From: Paragyromitra xinjiangensis
Taxonomy: Eukaryota > Ascomycota > Pezizomycetes > Pezizales > Discinaceae
Assembly (NCBI GenBank): GCA_038503065.1
Contig: JBCAMK010000013.1
Coordinates: 1,550,001-1,614,000, forward strand
Reading direction: 5' to 3'
Length of the DNA: 64,000 bases
Shown piece after piece: positions 45,223 to 57,419 of this stretch. The position numbers and the translations under genes were made by a program. The notes under the pieces were generated by a model. It searched no databases, was not told the origin of the DNA, and was given only the letters and a program-made list of their open reading frames with translations. Every line of letters starts with the position of its first letter. The first letter of the stretch is position 1.

Positions 45223-46626
45223 GATGTTGCCAGGGGTAATGGTGGTCATCCCTAATCTGGTCAGTCGATTTCACACTCAATGATGTCTCTTCTACACGAT
45301 CTACTCATTTGAATTCTTGTTTCTCCCTCCAAATTTCTACTTCTCTATTTTTCTCGGTTTCACCGACGATTTGTGTACGTGTACTCTGAAGCTGGTAGGT
45401 TGAGGCTTGATACAATGTACCTATGATTACTAAATAGGAGTTAGAAAGTAATGGTGAAATAAACACTCTCTATGGAATATTTAGGATGGTAGGCTATTGA
45501 TCTCGAAAACTTTGATAAGATTTTGAGGATCAATGTGAAAACGAGTGACAAAAGTACTCAGTAAGATTAAACCGCAGGTTTATCAATATTCACCCCAGAC
45601 TCCACACCCAAACCGCAGATTCATGATGTAACCACAGTTTAGAAATTCATCCATTCATTACCTCCGCGTTACAAGACCCAAGCTAGAGGAAGATTCACAG
45701 TTAAAGTACGAAGAATTGAAAGGGGGGTGAAACTCGTACTGTAGAGCCCTAGTAGCAGCGCTAGGTTACTAGAGATTCTTAATTAATAACACTAACTTAC
45801 TCCAATACTTCAGGGACTAATTAGGCCACTAAATACTTTATTCATACTGAATTACGCTACTCAAGACTCTTTCTTCTAGGCAATGCTGCAGGACTATGGT
45901 AGCACAGTTTATTTTCCCGGATGTTGCAACTGTTAAAACATTAGAGTACTCTAGCAGCACTGTAAATGAGTAGTAACTCACATACATATTTAGTTAATTA
46001 ACGAGTTTCCAAGAATACCGGATAATTAGTCTCTTGCCCACGTCCCAGCCGCCCAGACTTTTTCAACATCCGGCGAATAAAATCTAGACCCTCCCTATAC
46101 GATAACCCCATAGTAAAAAAGAATAATACAATATTAAAACACCGACCCCCTTTCTCGTACTGTACAATAGAGTCAATAGTTCCACCAATACAGCAGAAAT
46201 TTAATGTCGGAATCCTTAGTCAGCAAAATTCCCCCGCTTAGAAGCTACTTCCTCAGCTCTAAATCGACCATCACTGTTCTGCAGAAACCATTTCCGATAG
46301 GATCCGAAACTGGGCTCCGCGATGCGACGCAAGAATACCCTGTGCAGCACCTATTAAAGATATTACAAGCATCTCCAAGGCCACGGCAGGCTATAATGAG
46401 ATTAATTGTTAGCAATCACGTGTACATCCTGAAATACCCCAAGCCGTAGCTACACACCCGTGGTTTCATCGTCGTGTGATATCACAATAGCTTCTTCATC
46501 TTTTGGGAGATGTTCACTGGTACCAAAAAGACCACCAAGAGCCTCGAAAATCGTCTCCCTCCTGTTGCTATGTTCCCTGTTCCTAGGTCCGTCGTTTGCA
46601 TCTTTGAAGAGGTTAGCCAGGACTAG
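45223..46626. other. Intergenic, AT-rich, no gene seen
   Basis: No supported gene. The plus-strand frame at 46460-46732 overlaps the Cys-rich gene in antisense and is a shadow. Confidence 0.5.
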
Positions 46627-47221
46627 TCAGCATAGGATTATCAAGAGGCAGCCGAATGCAAGCCTAAACGGGTGTACAGACAGAGGAATCCTACCCAGCT
46701 CCTCATCCTCTAGCGGACACAATCTATCATGAATACCAGCACAGAAAGGATCGAGAAGCTCATTCTTTTTCTCTCCTATTTCCATAACACAAGTAGAGCT
46801 GCGGCAGTAGTCTGATTTATAGACGCAGCAATCCGAATTATCGCAAGCTTTACAGCAATCTATCTGTTCCTTCACTCCGCGAAGAGGGCCCTTAAGGTAG
46901 CGAATACTGTCGACGTCGACAGGATAGTAGATTGGAAGAGCATCCTTAGGATCACTGCCTACATACGCAGAACCATTGCAACAGTCATCTCCGTCAGAGC
47001 AACGGAAATAGTAAAGGTAGTCTTCTATTCGCTGGTAAGTTTAAAGGAGGCTAACTGCTGTCTATATTGTGACAAAGGAGCGGCAAACCTTTAACGAGAG
47101 TGCTCTCGTGAAGACTACCACCCTGGATCTTATAGGGGGCAGCAGTAGCAAAGGGGATGAAATAACATAAGGTGTTTGATATTATAAAGATAGAAACAAG
47201 AGTATCTAGGCAAAGCTTCAT
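46627..47221 (-). CDS. Small cysteine-rich secreted protein, candidate effector
   Basis: Two exons, complement of 46627-47024 and 47089-47221, give 176 aa. I recognise no named family. Exon 1 encodes a signal peptide (MKLCLDTLVSIFII ... FATAA, cleavage near residue 28). After the intron the mature part is dense in cysteine: RCSDGDDCCNG, DCCKACDNSDCCVYKSDYC, TCVME, FCAGIHDRLC, twelve Cys in all, then a C-terminal hydrophobic end HPFRLAFGCLLIILC that could be a GPI signal or a tail anchor. The junction is phase-consistent with AG at 47025-47026; a second donor/acceptor pair (CTC|GTTAAAG with ACCAG) also keeps frame, changing a few residues. Small, secreted, Cys-rich proteins in repeat-rich DNA are classic effector candidates; this role is inference. 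Confidence 0.6.
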
Positions 47222-47428
47222 TCTTGCTGATGGTATTTAAACTGCTTACCGCAGAGCTAGATGAGAACGGTGTTTTGGACCAGATGGCAGCAAAGGACCG
47301 AAAAGGAGAAAACGATCACTAGATAAGTCTCATGATCAGTTTAGTGGTTACATACGAACAATGCTAGCGTGTAATTAGTGTTATAGTGGAGTACCTTTCC
47401 ATGTAGCGCGAGCTTCATCACATGAATA

Positions 47429-48107
47429 CAGTCGTACCTTACAGTAGCCGGCAAAAGTTCTGCAAATTAGCGGATAGCAACAAAAAGGATCACCTCTTTT
47501 TCCATCACTGCATAACACAACAACCAGGAGGTATGAGCACCTGCCAACTGATGGAGAAGGTAATATGATATTTTGGAATATTATTCTATATTTTCTAGCC
47601 CACTTTGAGGCAGTTTTGGGGGAGAAATTGAGTGTTGCTGTCCAGAGCTTATTGTCTCGGCAAGGCTTGGCGCCAATTTGCAGAACTTTTGCCAGTAGCA
47701 GGTTGCTTGGCAACAATCATGAAAAATCCCACTTGCAAAATTTTTCAACAATGATACTAGTAAATACCTAAGGAGTTTGAGAAATATCCTAGCCTATGCT
47801 TTCTGTTATTTTAGCAAAATTTAGGGATTTTTTCCCATCGATTTTGGTGGCTATATTGCTTATTTCTTGATCTCAAAAATCGGCATTCCATCCTCGTTGC
47901 TAAGCGAATATTTGCAGAACTTTTGCCGGCTACTGTACCATACCGAACCTTCACATAGTGAATCCCTTGCTGTAACGAATGGATTCGGCCACATCTTTTT
48001 TTTTAACAGTGCTACCCCATAGATATTGAATTTGCTGTAACGAATAATTTGCTATATCGAGCAGATTCTAGTGGATTATGCAGGTTCGATATAGCAAGGT
48101 ACGACTA
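47429..48107. mobile_element. pogo/Fot1-type MITE, family A, copy 3, split by a nested element
   Basis: The left end CAGTCGTACCTTA (47429-47441) is cut by the inner element at 47442-47935. The remainder resumes at 47938 with CCATACCGAACCTTCACATA and runs to AGCAAGGTACGACTA at 48107. TA flanks both ends (the last G of the canonical end is A here). Removing the inner element restores a family A copy of about 183 bp, in opposite orientation to copy 1 at 18780. Confidence 0.85.
47442..47935. mobile_element. Nested pogo-like MITE, 494 bp, 26-bp perfect inverted ends
   Basis: Starts CAGTAGCCGGCAAAAGTTCT(GCAAAT) and ends with its exact reverse complement, bounded by TA at 47440-47441 and 47936-47937. 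It is inserted in the left end of the family A MITE. It carries a third, internal copy of the end motif (ATTTGCAGAACTTTTGCC near 47679). The one internal frame of 68 codons is not a transposase. Confidence 0.9.
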
Positions 48108-48843
48108 TATCCTCATAGACACAGCCCCATCATATTCTTAACCCCTCTTCAAAAGCGCAATTACAAAATAAAATAAAAAGCTAATATCCTAAATGTACTC
48201 AATAAATTAATCGATCGATCGATCAAAGCTAATACCGAAGTCAATCACAAATTGTTACTCGCGCCAACCACATCAGGAACTGTAGATACAGGGTGCGGCT
48301 TCGGGGTCGGAAATGATTAAGAGACAGGCACTCGAGCACCCGAGAGAGCTACTTAGATAGGGGCCGTAATGCCCACCTCTATCAAGCATGCAATCGAGCC
48401 TTCCATTCCTCCCTACGTGCCCCAATATTACAACAGGAACTTTTTTCTACAGTTGTGAGCGCCAGCGGCCGGGCTATATATAGTTCTTAAAACTTATAAC
48501 ATTAAAAGAGTAATTTCCTAGACCGACCTCATCCACAAGTTCTCCATCCCCAAAAAGCAAGCTCCCCTGACCCTTGTTCCCCTTTTCTTCCTTGATACCC
48601 CAAACAGTTTTTTCTCCCTGGCTTCTGTGCATCCCTAACATCAACGTACGCCAAAGCGCGCTAGCGCTAGTCCCTTCTAGAATTACTTTAAATCTATTCA
48701 CATTATAGGTAATTACACATGTAAGCTCTATATCTATACAGATTCCAACATAAAATACTCCTTAAAACAAAACTTCTATACCCTTCCATGAAAATCAAAA
48801 TGCTGGCTCACCGTGGAGAAAGATTCAAATATACAAAAAAAAG
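48108..48843. other. Intergenic between the MITE and the rhodopsin-fold gene
   Basis: AT-rich, with a short ATCG repeat (ATCGATCGATCGATC near 48211). No gene supported. Confidence 0.5.
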
Positions 48844-50623
48844 CTACCGTTTATCTACGAAGACTTCTACAGTTGTGGTCTTCGAGATTTCATAAGGATC
48901 TGTCCAAATACCAACAAGGTCATCGTCGCTACTGCTAGAGATTTGAGATGGTTTCTGCAGTCCCGTACGACCTCTTAGTCCAAACCCGTCTTTTTTCTCA
49001 TGAGAAGGCCCAGCTGCCCATACTCTCGTACGAACGGTGTTAACACTATCTGGGTCGTATGCTAGGCTGAGAAAGTCGAAATCACGAATAACCGCACCAC
49101 CACTATCCCGCCTACGTGCCTCCCCACCTTCTACCTGTGAGAGCTCAAAAGAGCTAGTGCTTGACCTGGTTTTCCTCTTTCTACCATGTATACTACCCCG
49201 AAATCTTAAAGCCGGTAGTTAGTACTGGAAAAGTAGCTTACTTAAACGTTGAGGGAAATAGTGTTGGCATACTTGGCAACAATCGCGGTTAAAGCTGGGA
49301 GAGACGCAGTTATAATCCCCAGGCATTGTTCGAGCTCGTCTAACATTGCTACAGGAATGACATTCCCTAATTTCCTATTAGCATAACTTGATCAACTACG
49401 AAAGCTAAACAGCCCCGCGAAGAATACATACATGAGACATCCACATTCAAAAGTAGTCGAGGAATAAGAGCCAGTCTCACAACCGCAGTCACGCAAGTCC
49501 TTGCAAGAACTATTAGCCATTGGATCTACTCCAAACAATCTAAAAGCGTAAAGTCATTTCCAGGAGAAGTTTCTAATCAACTCACATAATACCCAATCCG
49601 AAAATAACTGCCAACCTGGCCTTTTGTCTCCTAGGAATCTTCAAGCCCCAAAGCATCCTCATAGGCAGGCACAAAACAAGTAAATCAGTGAAAACTGATA
49701 CAGACCGAAGACAAACATATATAATCATTGTATCTAAAAATTTAGGACAATGATCTACTCTCAAGGTGATAATCCACCAGGCCTGAACGGGTCGGCAGAT
49801 AAACATGAGCCCGATACAATGTCCTAAAGTATAGATAGCGTGGAACAGTATCAAGGCTTTGACTAAAAGCTGCAGTTTCCGATCTTGCCCGAAAAGACGC
49901 CGATAAAATAGGAGTAGCGACAATTTTATGAAGAATACATTAATATTGTATAAGATGGGCATTGCGTATGTTATCTATCGTCATCGCGCGAGATATTCAT
50001 TAGCTTTTTGTGAACCGACCAGCTAGAGTTTCCAGGGCAGTCGTAGACGTCCAGCTTGATATTACCTTAAGAAGATTCTGTATATGGCTGAAATTCAAGT
50101 CGAAAAAATGTCGCCCAAAGCCTGCGTCCTGTATAGCTGTACCAAAAATTAGCTACTTGCCTTTCACCCCAAATTTGGATCTATATTTCAGTACCGTAAC
50201 AATACATCGAGGAAGACCCAATGAAAAGAATCTGTCACTTCCCCAAATTCAACTTAGTGAAGCTCTAAAATTACTAATTTTCAGGAAACTGACCATTCAA
50301 TATTGTTTAATGTCACGCACACAGAATTATAAACTTACAGTAGCGATTCCAATAGCAATATCATCCCCTCCTAAGCCTCCTGCAACGAAAATTCTTGCAT
50401 AATATCTACCAGTGACGATAATACATGTTATCACTACCAGAACGATGTTCGCAACAAATAAGCTGTGCCCTGCATGAGGCGCAACATAATTTGGATCTGT
50501 ATATTTAGGTGGTAGATAGTCGTTGCCAAATTCCGTGATACCATTTTTCTCTGCAAGGTTCCTGAGAGCCTGAAGAAGCTGAAGGTCTTCTGTTGATAAG
50601 GAACTAGCGAGATCTGAGCTCAT
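48844..50623 (-). CDS. PTH11-like rhodopsin-fold membrane protein, seven exons
   Basis: Second member of the fungal rhodopsin-domain family in the window. Model: complement of 48844-49204, 49273-49348, 49432-49499, 49586-49974, 50066-50136, 50195-50231, 50339-50623; 428 aa, phase-consistent throughout. After a polar N-terminus (about 60 aa) come seven helices with family landmarks: GRYYARIFVAGGLGGDDIAI, DAGFGRHFFDL, MPILYNINVFFIKLSLLLFY, FICRPVQAWW, LPMRMLWGLKIPRRQKARLA, TCVTAVVRLALIPRLLL and ITASLPALTAIVA. A 120-residue Ser/Arg-rich cytoplasmic tail (one exon) ends at 48844. The 37-nt exon and the GTATGC donor at 49271-49272 were chosen because they alone keep frame and restore helix 2 and the tail. 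Probable cell-surface sensor; ligand unknown. Confidence 0.8.
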
Positions 50624-52800
50624 CCTGCTGAATAAGACGATATATCCTTCAGACGCTTAGAATACAGTTCAATAATCGCAGCCAAAGGCTACGAGAAAAT
50701 GATTCCCCGAAATAATGGTGGGATTCCGAAATATAGCAGAAAAGTATCCAACGCGCAAAATCGAGTGAGCTTTCCGTTCAACACAAAGCCTTCATCGATC
50801 CGGATCCACGCGTGCATGCGACATCGAACATAATATAAACTTTCCCCTCCCTAAGCGCCGACTAATCTTTCCAAGGCCCGCGAAAATCCACGATAATAAT
50901 CCACCAAATATTTCCACTTACGCTCTTTTTAACTACATGCAGCCTGTCAGCATCTAAAGATCCTCTACAAAAAGAGGCACTGATCGGCGAAACCCCAGCT
51001 TGTAGGCTAAGACAGCATAGGTCCTTCCCAAATCACCAGCCCAAGCAGTGGTACAACGTCTAGCAGCCGCCTACACTTGCGGTACGCTAAATATTAAGTA
51101 TATAACTACGCATCTCGATCTCCTCGAGTAACAAATGGGGACGGCAGATCCATCGGTATAGATTCCCTCAAGGCGATTCAATGAACCATCACAATATATC
51201 TTGATTTAAGCTCATGATAATCCTCAAATAGCATATTGGCATCTAGCTAAGCGGTACAGTGACTTTTTTTTCGTACCTTCCTTCCTTTGCCTGCTCTGCC
51301 TACGGCGGAGGAGGGCTCACAGCTACCCTTTTATTCGGCGCGAAAGCGATACCTCGATAATTAATCACTTTAATCATAAATGTACTTCCAGAAACCAGGA
51401 ATACTTCCATATGCCACCTCGATCACCTTTTTAGACCTATATATGGTAATAACACGCAGGGTACTGCCAAGAAATCCTCAAATGGTTCAGGGACCTTCCT
51501 AAAAGACAAAAAAGTATGCAAAGATCTTATTGTCACCTTAGCTGCAGTGCCACGTGTATTTACCTTTATGAGTAGTCGTATGTACTTTTAAAACATGGCA
51601 GACGCAACCGCCAAATCATCTCCTACAAACTCGAACTTATGAACACTAAACACCCTTTCTCTCCGAACTACCATGTAGTACATGCACGTATTCCTCAAAG
51701 CCTCGCTTTGCACATACTCAAAAAGACACCACTAAAACTGCCTCAACACAGTATGTTAGGCGCCTTACCTTATGACTCCGCCCTGATAACTTTCACTAAC
51801 CTGCTACACGGACCAAATACGTATATCAACACACCAGAAGCAGCCTTCTTCTAGAACATAATAAAATGACGCAGAAACATATGCCACGTTTTCAACCTAT
51901 GGCCATATTACCGATAGCCCCAAGACACCACCCCGGACCGTGGCCCCCATTATTTCGTCAAGTATCACAACGCAAGTTTCCGCCCGAAAATATGTGCTCC
52001 TTCGCCATCCCCACGTTTAGAAAATGACCTCGGATACCCAACCCGGCCCAAGACCTCTCGAATCCACTCAGCAGATATAAACCTCGCACGCGTGCAGTCA
52101 TACCTCCATTCATTGGGTACCGGTCATCAACCTTGGGCAAAACAGGGAAGAAATAAAATCATTCCAGTTTCGCCATACTAATACGAACTCCACGCCTTAA
52201 ACTACTCTCTCTAACAGCAGATCTCGAGCCTTCTTCCCCGGATGATCCACATCTAGATCTTCCAACCGAATCCTACTTGCTACTCGTCAAGTAAGCAAAC
52301 TTACAGTAGTCACAGTGCGTAGAAAATCCTCATGTTAGGCTAAGCATACCATTCTCCAATAGCAACAGCATGCAATACGAGTAACCATTTTGAGACAAAA
52401 TAGCGTAAACCATAACAACCGTGTAAATAAACCCTCCACAGAGCATTACCTATCAACACCGCCGAACAGCTTTCCCCAAGAGTACCCTTCAGTCTCACTT
52501 ACGCCTCTAGTCAAGGAAATAAAATCCTAAACTACCATCCCAACGCATGACCCACTAACAGAATCCTACCAAATGATAGCCTTATGTCTAGCAAAGACAC
52601 AGGTATACCCTCGCTCTGATTCTAAGTGCGCAGCCACATCTGATAAAAATGTTTCGTCCAAAGAACGCCTACAACAATGAACGGAGAGGCCAACCCAAAT
52701 AAAGAGGGCTTTGAGATCTGTAGCCTGCGGTAACCCTGTGTTCGTGAGTGGGCCTGAGTAAAATGAGTGCAACAGGTGTACAGTGAACACAGTAAGCATA
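50624..52800. other. Gene-poor interval, no gene seen
   Basis: AT-rich stretches with short frames only (longest 71 codons at 51639-51854). No recognisable domain or RNA. Confidence 0.5.
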
Positions 52801-52970
52801 CAGTGCCAAAAAGGGGGATGCGATTGGTACAGCATTTTTGCAGTATTCTAAAAAATGCTGGATTAATTCTGCAGTGTTATGGAATTTATCAGCTAATGCA
52901 GCAGCGCTCCAGAATTAATACAAAATTTTCTAAAAATACGGTAGTAGATCCACCCCATTTTTTGGTACTG
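52801..52970. mobile_element. pogo-like MITE, 170 bp, CAGT ends and TA flanks
   Basis: The left end CAGTGCCAAAAAGGGGGATG and the reverse complement of the right end, CAGTACCAAAAAATGGGGTG, match at most of 20 positions. TA lies on both sides. Internal sequence is AT-rich and non-coding. It belongs to a different family from the other CAGT elements in the window. Confidence 0.65.
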
Positions 52971-55541
52971 TAGTGAGTACAGTGAAACCCTCCCGATCTT
53001 TAAAGTGCTGACTCGCAAAAGACGATGAATACCGATTCTATGCTGCAAAATACCATTCCCAAGCCCTTTCCGATAGAATTATGTTGGGCACCAGGGCCTT
53101 TGACTTACTGCTAACCTTCGGTTTTCCACAAAATCTAATAATTTCATGCAACCACGAAAGTTCTAAGACAAATCTCGGCCAAAAGAGATACTGTAGAAGG
53201 ATATTATAGAACCCCGTAAAAAAAGTAAACCAACCAGAGGCAGAGAGTGAAAGGGGACTTTATTTATACTGTAGAAAAGCAGCCGCACATTGCCGTCCAC
53301 AGATAAGCATCTAACCTAATCCAATTGCGCCTAGAGGAATTGGAAGCCTGCTGCACGATGAACGTGCATATAATAAAGACTAAAGTGATCTCATCGATCA
53401 TCAATGCACCACGAACAATAGTACGCCGGCTAAATATTGATTAGATCTGACCATAGGAAGCTGCATATTCTAGATTATAACCCACAAGCCCTGAGTTACC
53501 AACATTTAGATCCGCCACTAGTTCAGCTCCATAAGCCCAAACACCCTATAAAACCAGTATATTCCCAAACCACCATACCACAGAAGGCAGGATCCCAAGA
53601 GCAGTCCATCCACACTAAAAGCGAAGAAAACAAAACAACCAGCCAGAACCCTAACCACACGAGTGATTCTCGATGATTCCAAAACTCGGAACACAGACAC
53701 GACGTACGAAACGCATTTCCAAAGATAGTAAGACGTTAAAATAAATATTTTGTATCAGACCACTCGAAAGGCCCGAGAGCGCCATCTGAGAGTGGTATCT
53801 GAGAGCGTGACGTCTTTGGATCAGCTGGCGACATCGACAAGGCCTGGGATTATCAACCAGTTAGTGAATAGGATTTGAGACATCAGTGACCGGGTTTATA
53901 ATTCGCTGTGTTCAACGTCTGCCCTTACTTCGCTCCCTTACTTGACTCCGCTGCATGAATCCAGCAACCAAGAAGCACACTGATACTTGCTCGTACCTGG
54001 TTTCTAGTGTTAGACACGTTCATGTCCATCGTGCATATCGTGCAGGCCTCACCGAAAAGTCTTCTTTGTCAACCTTAAGGCAACTCAAGGCATCCAATCG
54101 CGCGGATAGTCACTCAATAGCCGTAACAAACCCCCTCTCAACCAACAATGCCCAGATTACGCTCAGACCCCTAATCGACTTAGCAATTACTGAGGGTAAG
54201 CGGCCGAAAACTTAACCTCCAGGGTTAGGGCTTCCCTCGCCAAAGTCCAGGCCGCCGAACTCATGTGTGATAGTGTTCCTGAACCGCCTGAACCGAGCCC
54301 AGCGGGTGGCCCGACGGACCCGAAGGAACGCCGAGGCTCTCCCGCCCATACCCCTATTAATCAATTTGTCCTGAATTCGGCCCCCTGCGTTGGTGGCATG
54401 TTAGCCTCTGCCCGCTAACTATGGTGCGCGGGAGCATACAGGAAGAAAAAAAAAGCACTTCGACGGGACCGAATCCGCCACTTGTAATTTCTCACCTCCG
54501 CCAAGATCGACGGCAGACGGCCCAGAACTACTATCATGAACTGGGCCACATGTCTAGGAGCCTCAGGCATTCCCTCGAGACTTGACTGCCTACCATTTTA
54601 AATGCCCCCGCTAGTTCATCCCTATTCGTGTCTCACGATGGTCGATGGGCAGTGCTACCCCTTACTAGTTATAAAAAGATGCCGTCTTCAAAGCTTCTGG
54701 GAATCGAGCATCAAGCTTAAGGGTGAGAAGCGGGATACATGACTGCAGTTTGCTTAGAGAGCATACCTACTGAGTGTACAGGTAAGCTTTTGTTGGGAAT
54801 AAGCTCTAGGCTCACGATGATCTTTGGTACCGATGTACCAAAAAGCAAAAAACAAAAACAAAAAATGAGCTTCTTTTTCCCCCCAAACCTCTTTGGGGAC
54901 TGAGACAGCTGCATTTATGTCGTGCCCAAGTGCAGTACCCCTCATTTCCAGGCTCACGAGCTGGATTATTAGTTGTTCTAAGTAACGATATTCGGAACCG
55001 TAATATAAACTCGCTGAAGATTTTCCAGATAGACATATGCGAATGCCAAAACCCCGCTAACTAACTATTTACCAAGAAAGGCAGAGACAAACAACTCCCT
55101 ATCATAGACACCCCCTTATTTCGCATGCAATCGTATATTCAGAAATCCACCATTCCTTAATCGATCAATCACCAAAACAACCAAAGATTTTCAACCCCGC
55201 TCCAACCACCACTAATCGAAACCACCGGCTATCATCCCAACTCCGATAATCGCGTGCGGTGAAATTTTCGCCCCCTGGTGGAAACATAAAGAAACAAATA
55301 ACTTTTCGACTTTTGAAATGAAAAAATAAAAAAATGAACCAATCCCTCAACTACTCCAAGAAAAAAATTATAACGCCAGATTTTTCCCCATGATACAAAT
55401 GAGATGATGAAAGGGAAAAAATTGAGAAAGCCATCAACATATGAAAATAATCATGCAAGGAAAAATTTTGACCGCCATGCTGTGTCGCTTCGTACGTAAC
55501 TGTTCGCCATCCGAAAAAGAAAAGAAAAAGAGCTTTTGTTT
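52971..55541. other. Gene-poor interval, no gene seen
   Basis: Contains short unrelated frames (for example 53437-53676, low complexity). Nothing supported. Confidence 0.5.
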
Positions 55542-57419
55542 TTACCGGACTACGATCCGGAGAGGCTTGAACTTTGCACCAACGGCCCGGCATTCGCCAC
55601 AGCTACCCCGTCTACCAGAATTGTAGGCACAGTCGGCACAGAAACCAGACATACACTCCGTGCACGCGAACGACTCGCTGATCGGCGACAGGTTATCGCA
55701 GGTAGCACACATGAGCCTTCGATTGGATGGGGAGTGCATTGACTGCCTTGAAGAAGGTGGAGACGCAGTAAGAAGTGCGGGCGCGTGTGAAGAGGAGGCT
55801 GTGGTAGGCGGAGATGGGGGGGCCTGCTGGGCAAATGTTAGAGGGGATGAGAAGTACATTGAAAGGGGAGGGAGGCGGACAGGAGCATCGTTATTGTCGT
55901 GGATGTGATGGTAGACATGAGCGTTGCAGTCACGATCTTCGACTTCGACTACGGCGCGAGTAGTGGCAGCTTCAATAAGTTCATCCCAGCGGGATGCAGC
56001 GAGAGAGGATTGACGACTCCCATATACGGAGCTATCATTGCTATCACCGTAAGGATGGCTCTGACGCTTACGCTTCGAGGAGGTGGAACGATGATGATCG
56101 TGGTTGATGAAGCTCAGATCCTTAAGCAACGGTGAACCGAGCCCCCGAATATTGCGAGGGAAGAGGGGATATTGACCTCGCCCCCGTCGTTCGTCGTCTT
56201 CAGTTTCCTGGATAGTCCAAAAATTACACATATCAGCAATGTTCAATCGAGCCAATGGTTGTTAAGCACTCAGTTTGATATGAAATTAGTTCCTGACTGT
56301 TTAGGTTTTTGCTAAGAAAAACTAGCCAATTGAACTGATACCTAGCGAGCCTACTTCAGGAGCTATCAAGATTCAGGAACACATAAACAATCTCCATCGC
56401 TTAGCTCAGGAACTTATCAATGCTACCATCCTGTGATGATCCGATACAACGGACGATAACCAACATAGCGAAAATTCGCGATAGCTCCTGAAGCTGCTGC
56501 AGATCCAAATGGGAGACAAAGATGATAACAATATGGAAGAAATTCAGGCAAACTCACTGTTCCACTTCGTTCTTCGTGACTATCACCCATATCTTCATCA
56601 TCCATAAAGGAGTCATCATCGTCCTCGCGGTCAATGTCGGATATAGCAGGGGGAAACCTTGACTGGAAGTTTGTCGGGTTGTTTGAGAGGGAGATCGATT
56701 GCAGAGTTTCCGATTCGTTCGCCGATGAAGGAGGTGACATCCCATCCAGGTATTGGTCGTCTTCGTGCTTTTGCATAGCTACATATGTCGTCATCAGCAA
56801 ATGGTGATTGATAGCCTATGATCGGCAAAAAAACCAACCCCGCCAAATAAAAACACAATTCAACACACTGATAGATAACTTACGTTTTGAAGTCTTCCTG
56901 TAGCTAGAAGATAGAGCAGAGGGAATAGGTTTCCTTACAATGGGAAACCCGCTAGTTGGGATGCCTCCTCTCGAGGACAAACTGACCATCTTAGCGAACG
57001 TTTCAGCGCTGGCTGGAAGCTTCGGGATCCAGTTATCTGGGTGAGCTCGTCGAATATGCTCACATATTGAGCGGTAGGCAAAGTTCTATAATATATTTCG
57101 CCTCAAACAAGACCAGCAAGCCTCTCGAGAGCAAATCATTAACGTTCCAATTCCTCTAATTGAGTCGATAACAGTCGCCTTCCGAAGTTCTCTCCACGTC
57201 CAGAGGTTTCTTCGGCTATTTTAGGCTGCTGTTTGGGAAATTGTTCAAACTCACACCGATGCATTTTTTCCTGCACACAGATCCATCCGCATTCTGAAGG
57301 GGACAGACGACTTCGCTGCTACCCTGTCCGCCCAAAATTCCTCCTCCAGTTCCAGAAACTTTTTTCGCAACTGTAGTTGGATTCTTCGAGTTCAATGGTG
57401 CTTTCGCCATTACAGGCAT
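55542..57419 (-). CDS. Zinc-finger/RING-like nuclear-type protein, conserved in Pezizomycotina
   Basis: Model: complement of 55542-56207, 56558-56778, 56884-57085 and 57255-57419; 417 aa. The N-terminal part holds a Cys/His element split by intron 1: VVCPLQNADGSVCRKKCIG joined to NFAYRSICEHIRRAHPDNWI, a C2H2-like finger layout, followed by PKLPASAETFAKM. The middle is acidic and disordered (DIDREDDDDSFMDDEDMG; basic SSKRKRQSHP). The C-terminus is a compact RING-like Cys cluster: MCATCDNLSPISESFACTEC, GFCADCAYN and GSCGECRAVG, eight or more Cys, ending KFKPLRIVVR. I recall such proteins being annotated as RING zinc-finger-like, without an assigned role. Ligase or DNA-binding function is unproven. 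Intron 3 (350 nt) is long for this window and could hide a small exon. Confidence 0.75.

Noticed and set aside
46204..46732. Plus-strand frames of 81 and 90 aa with a signal-peptide-like stretch.
   Set aside because: They overlap the cysteine-rich gene in antisense. The minus-strand reading with signal peptide and clustered Cys is more gene-like.
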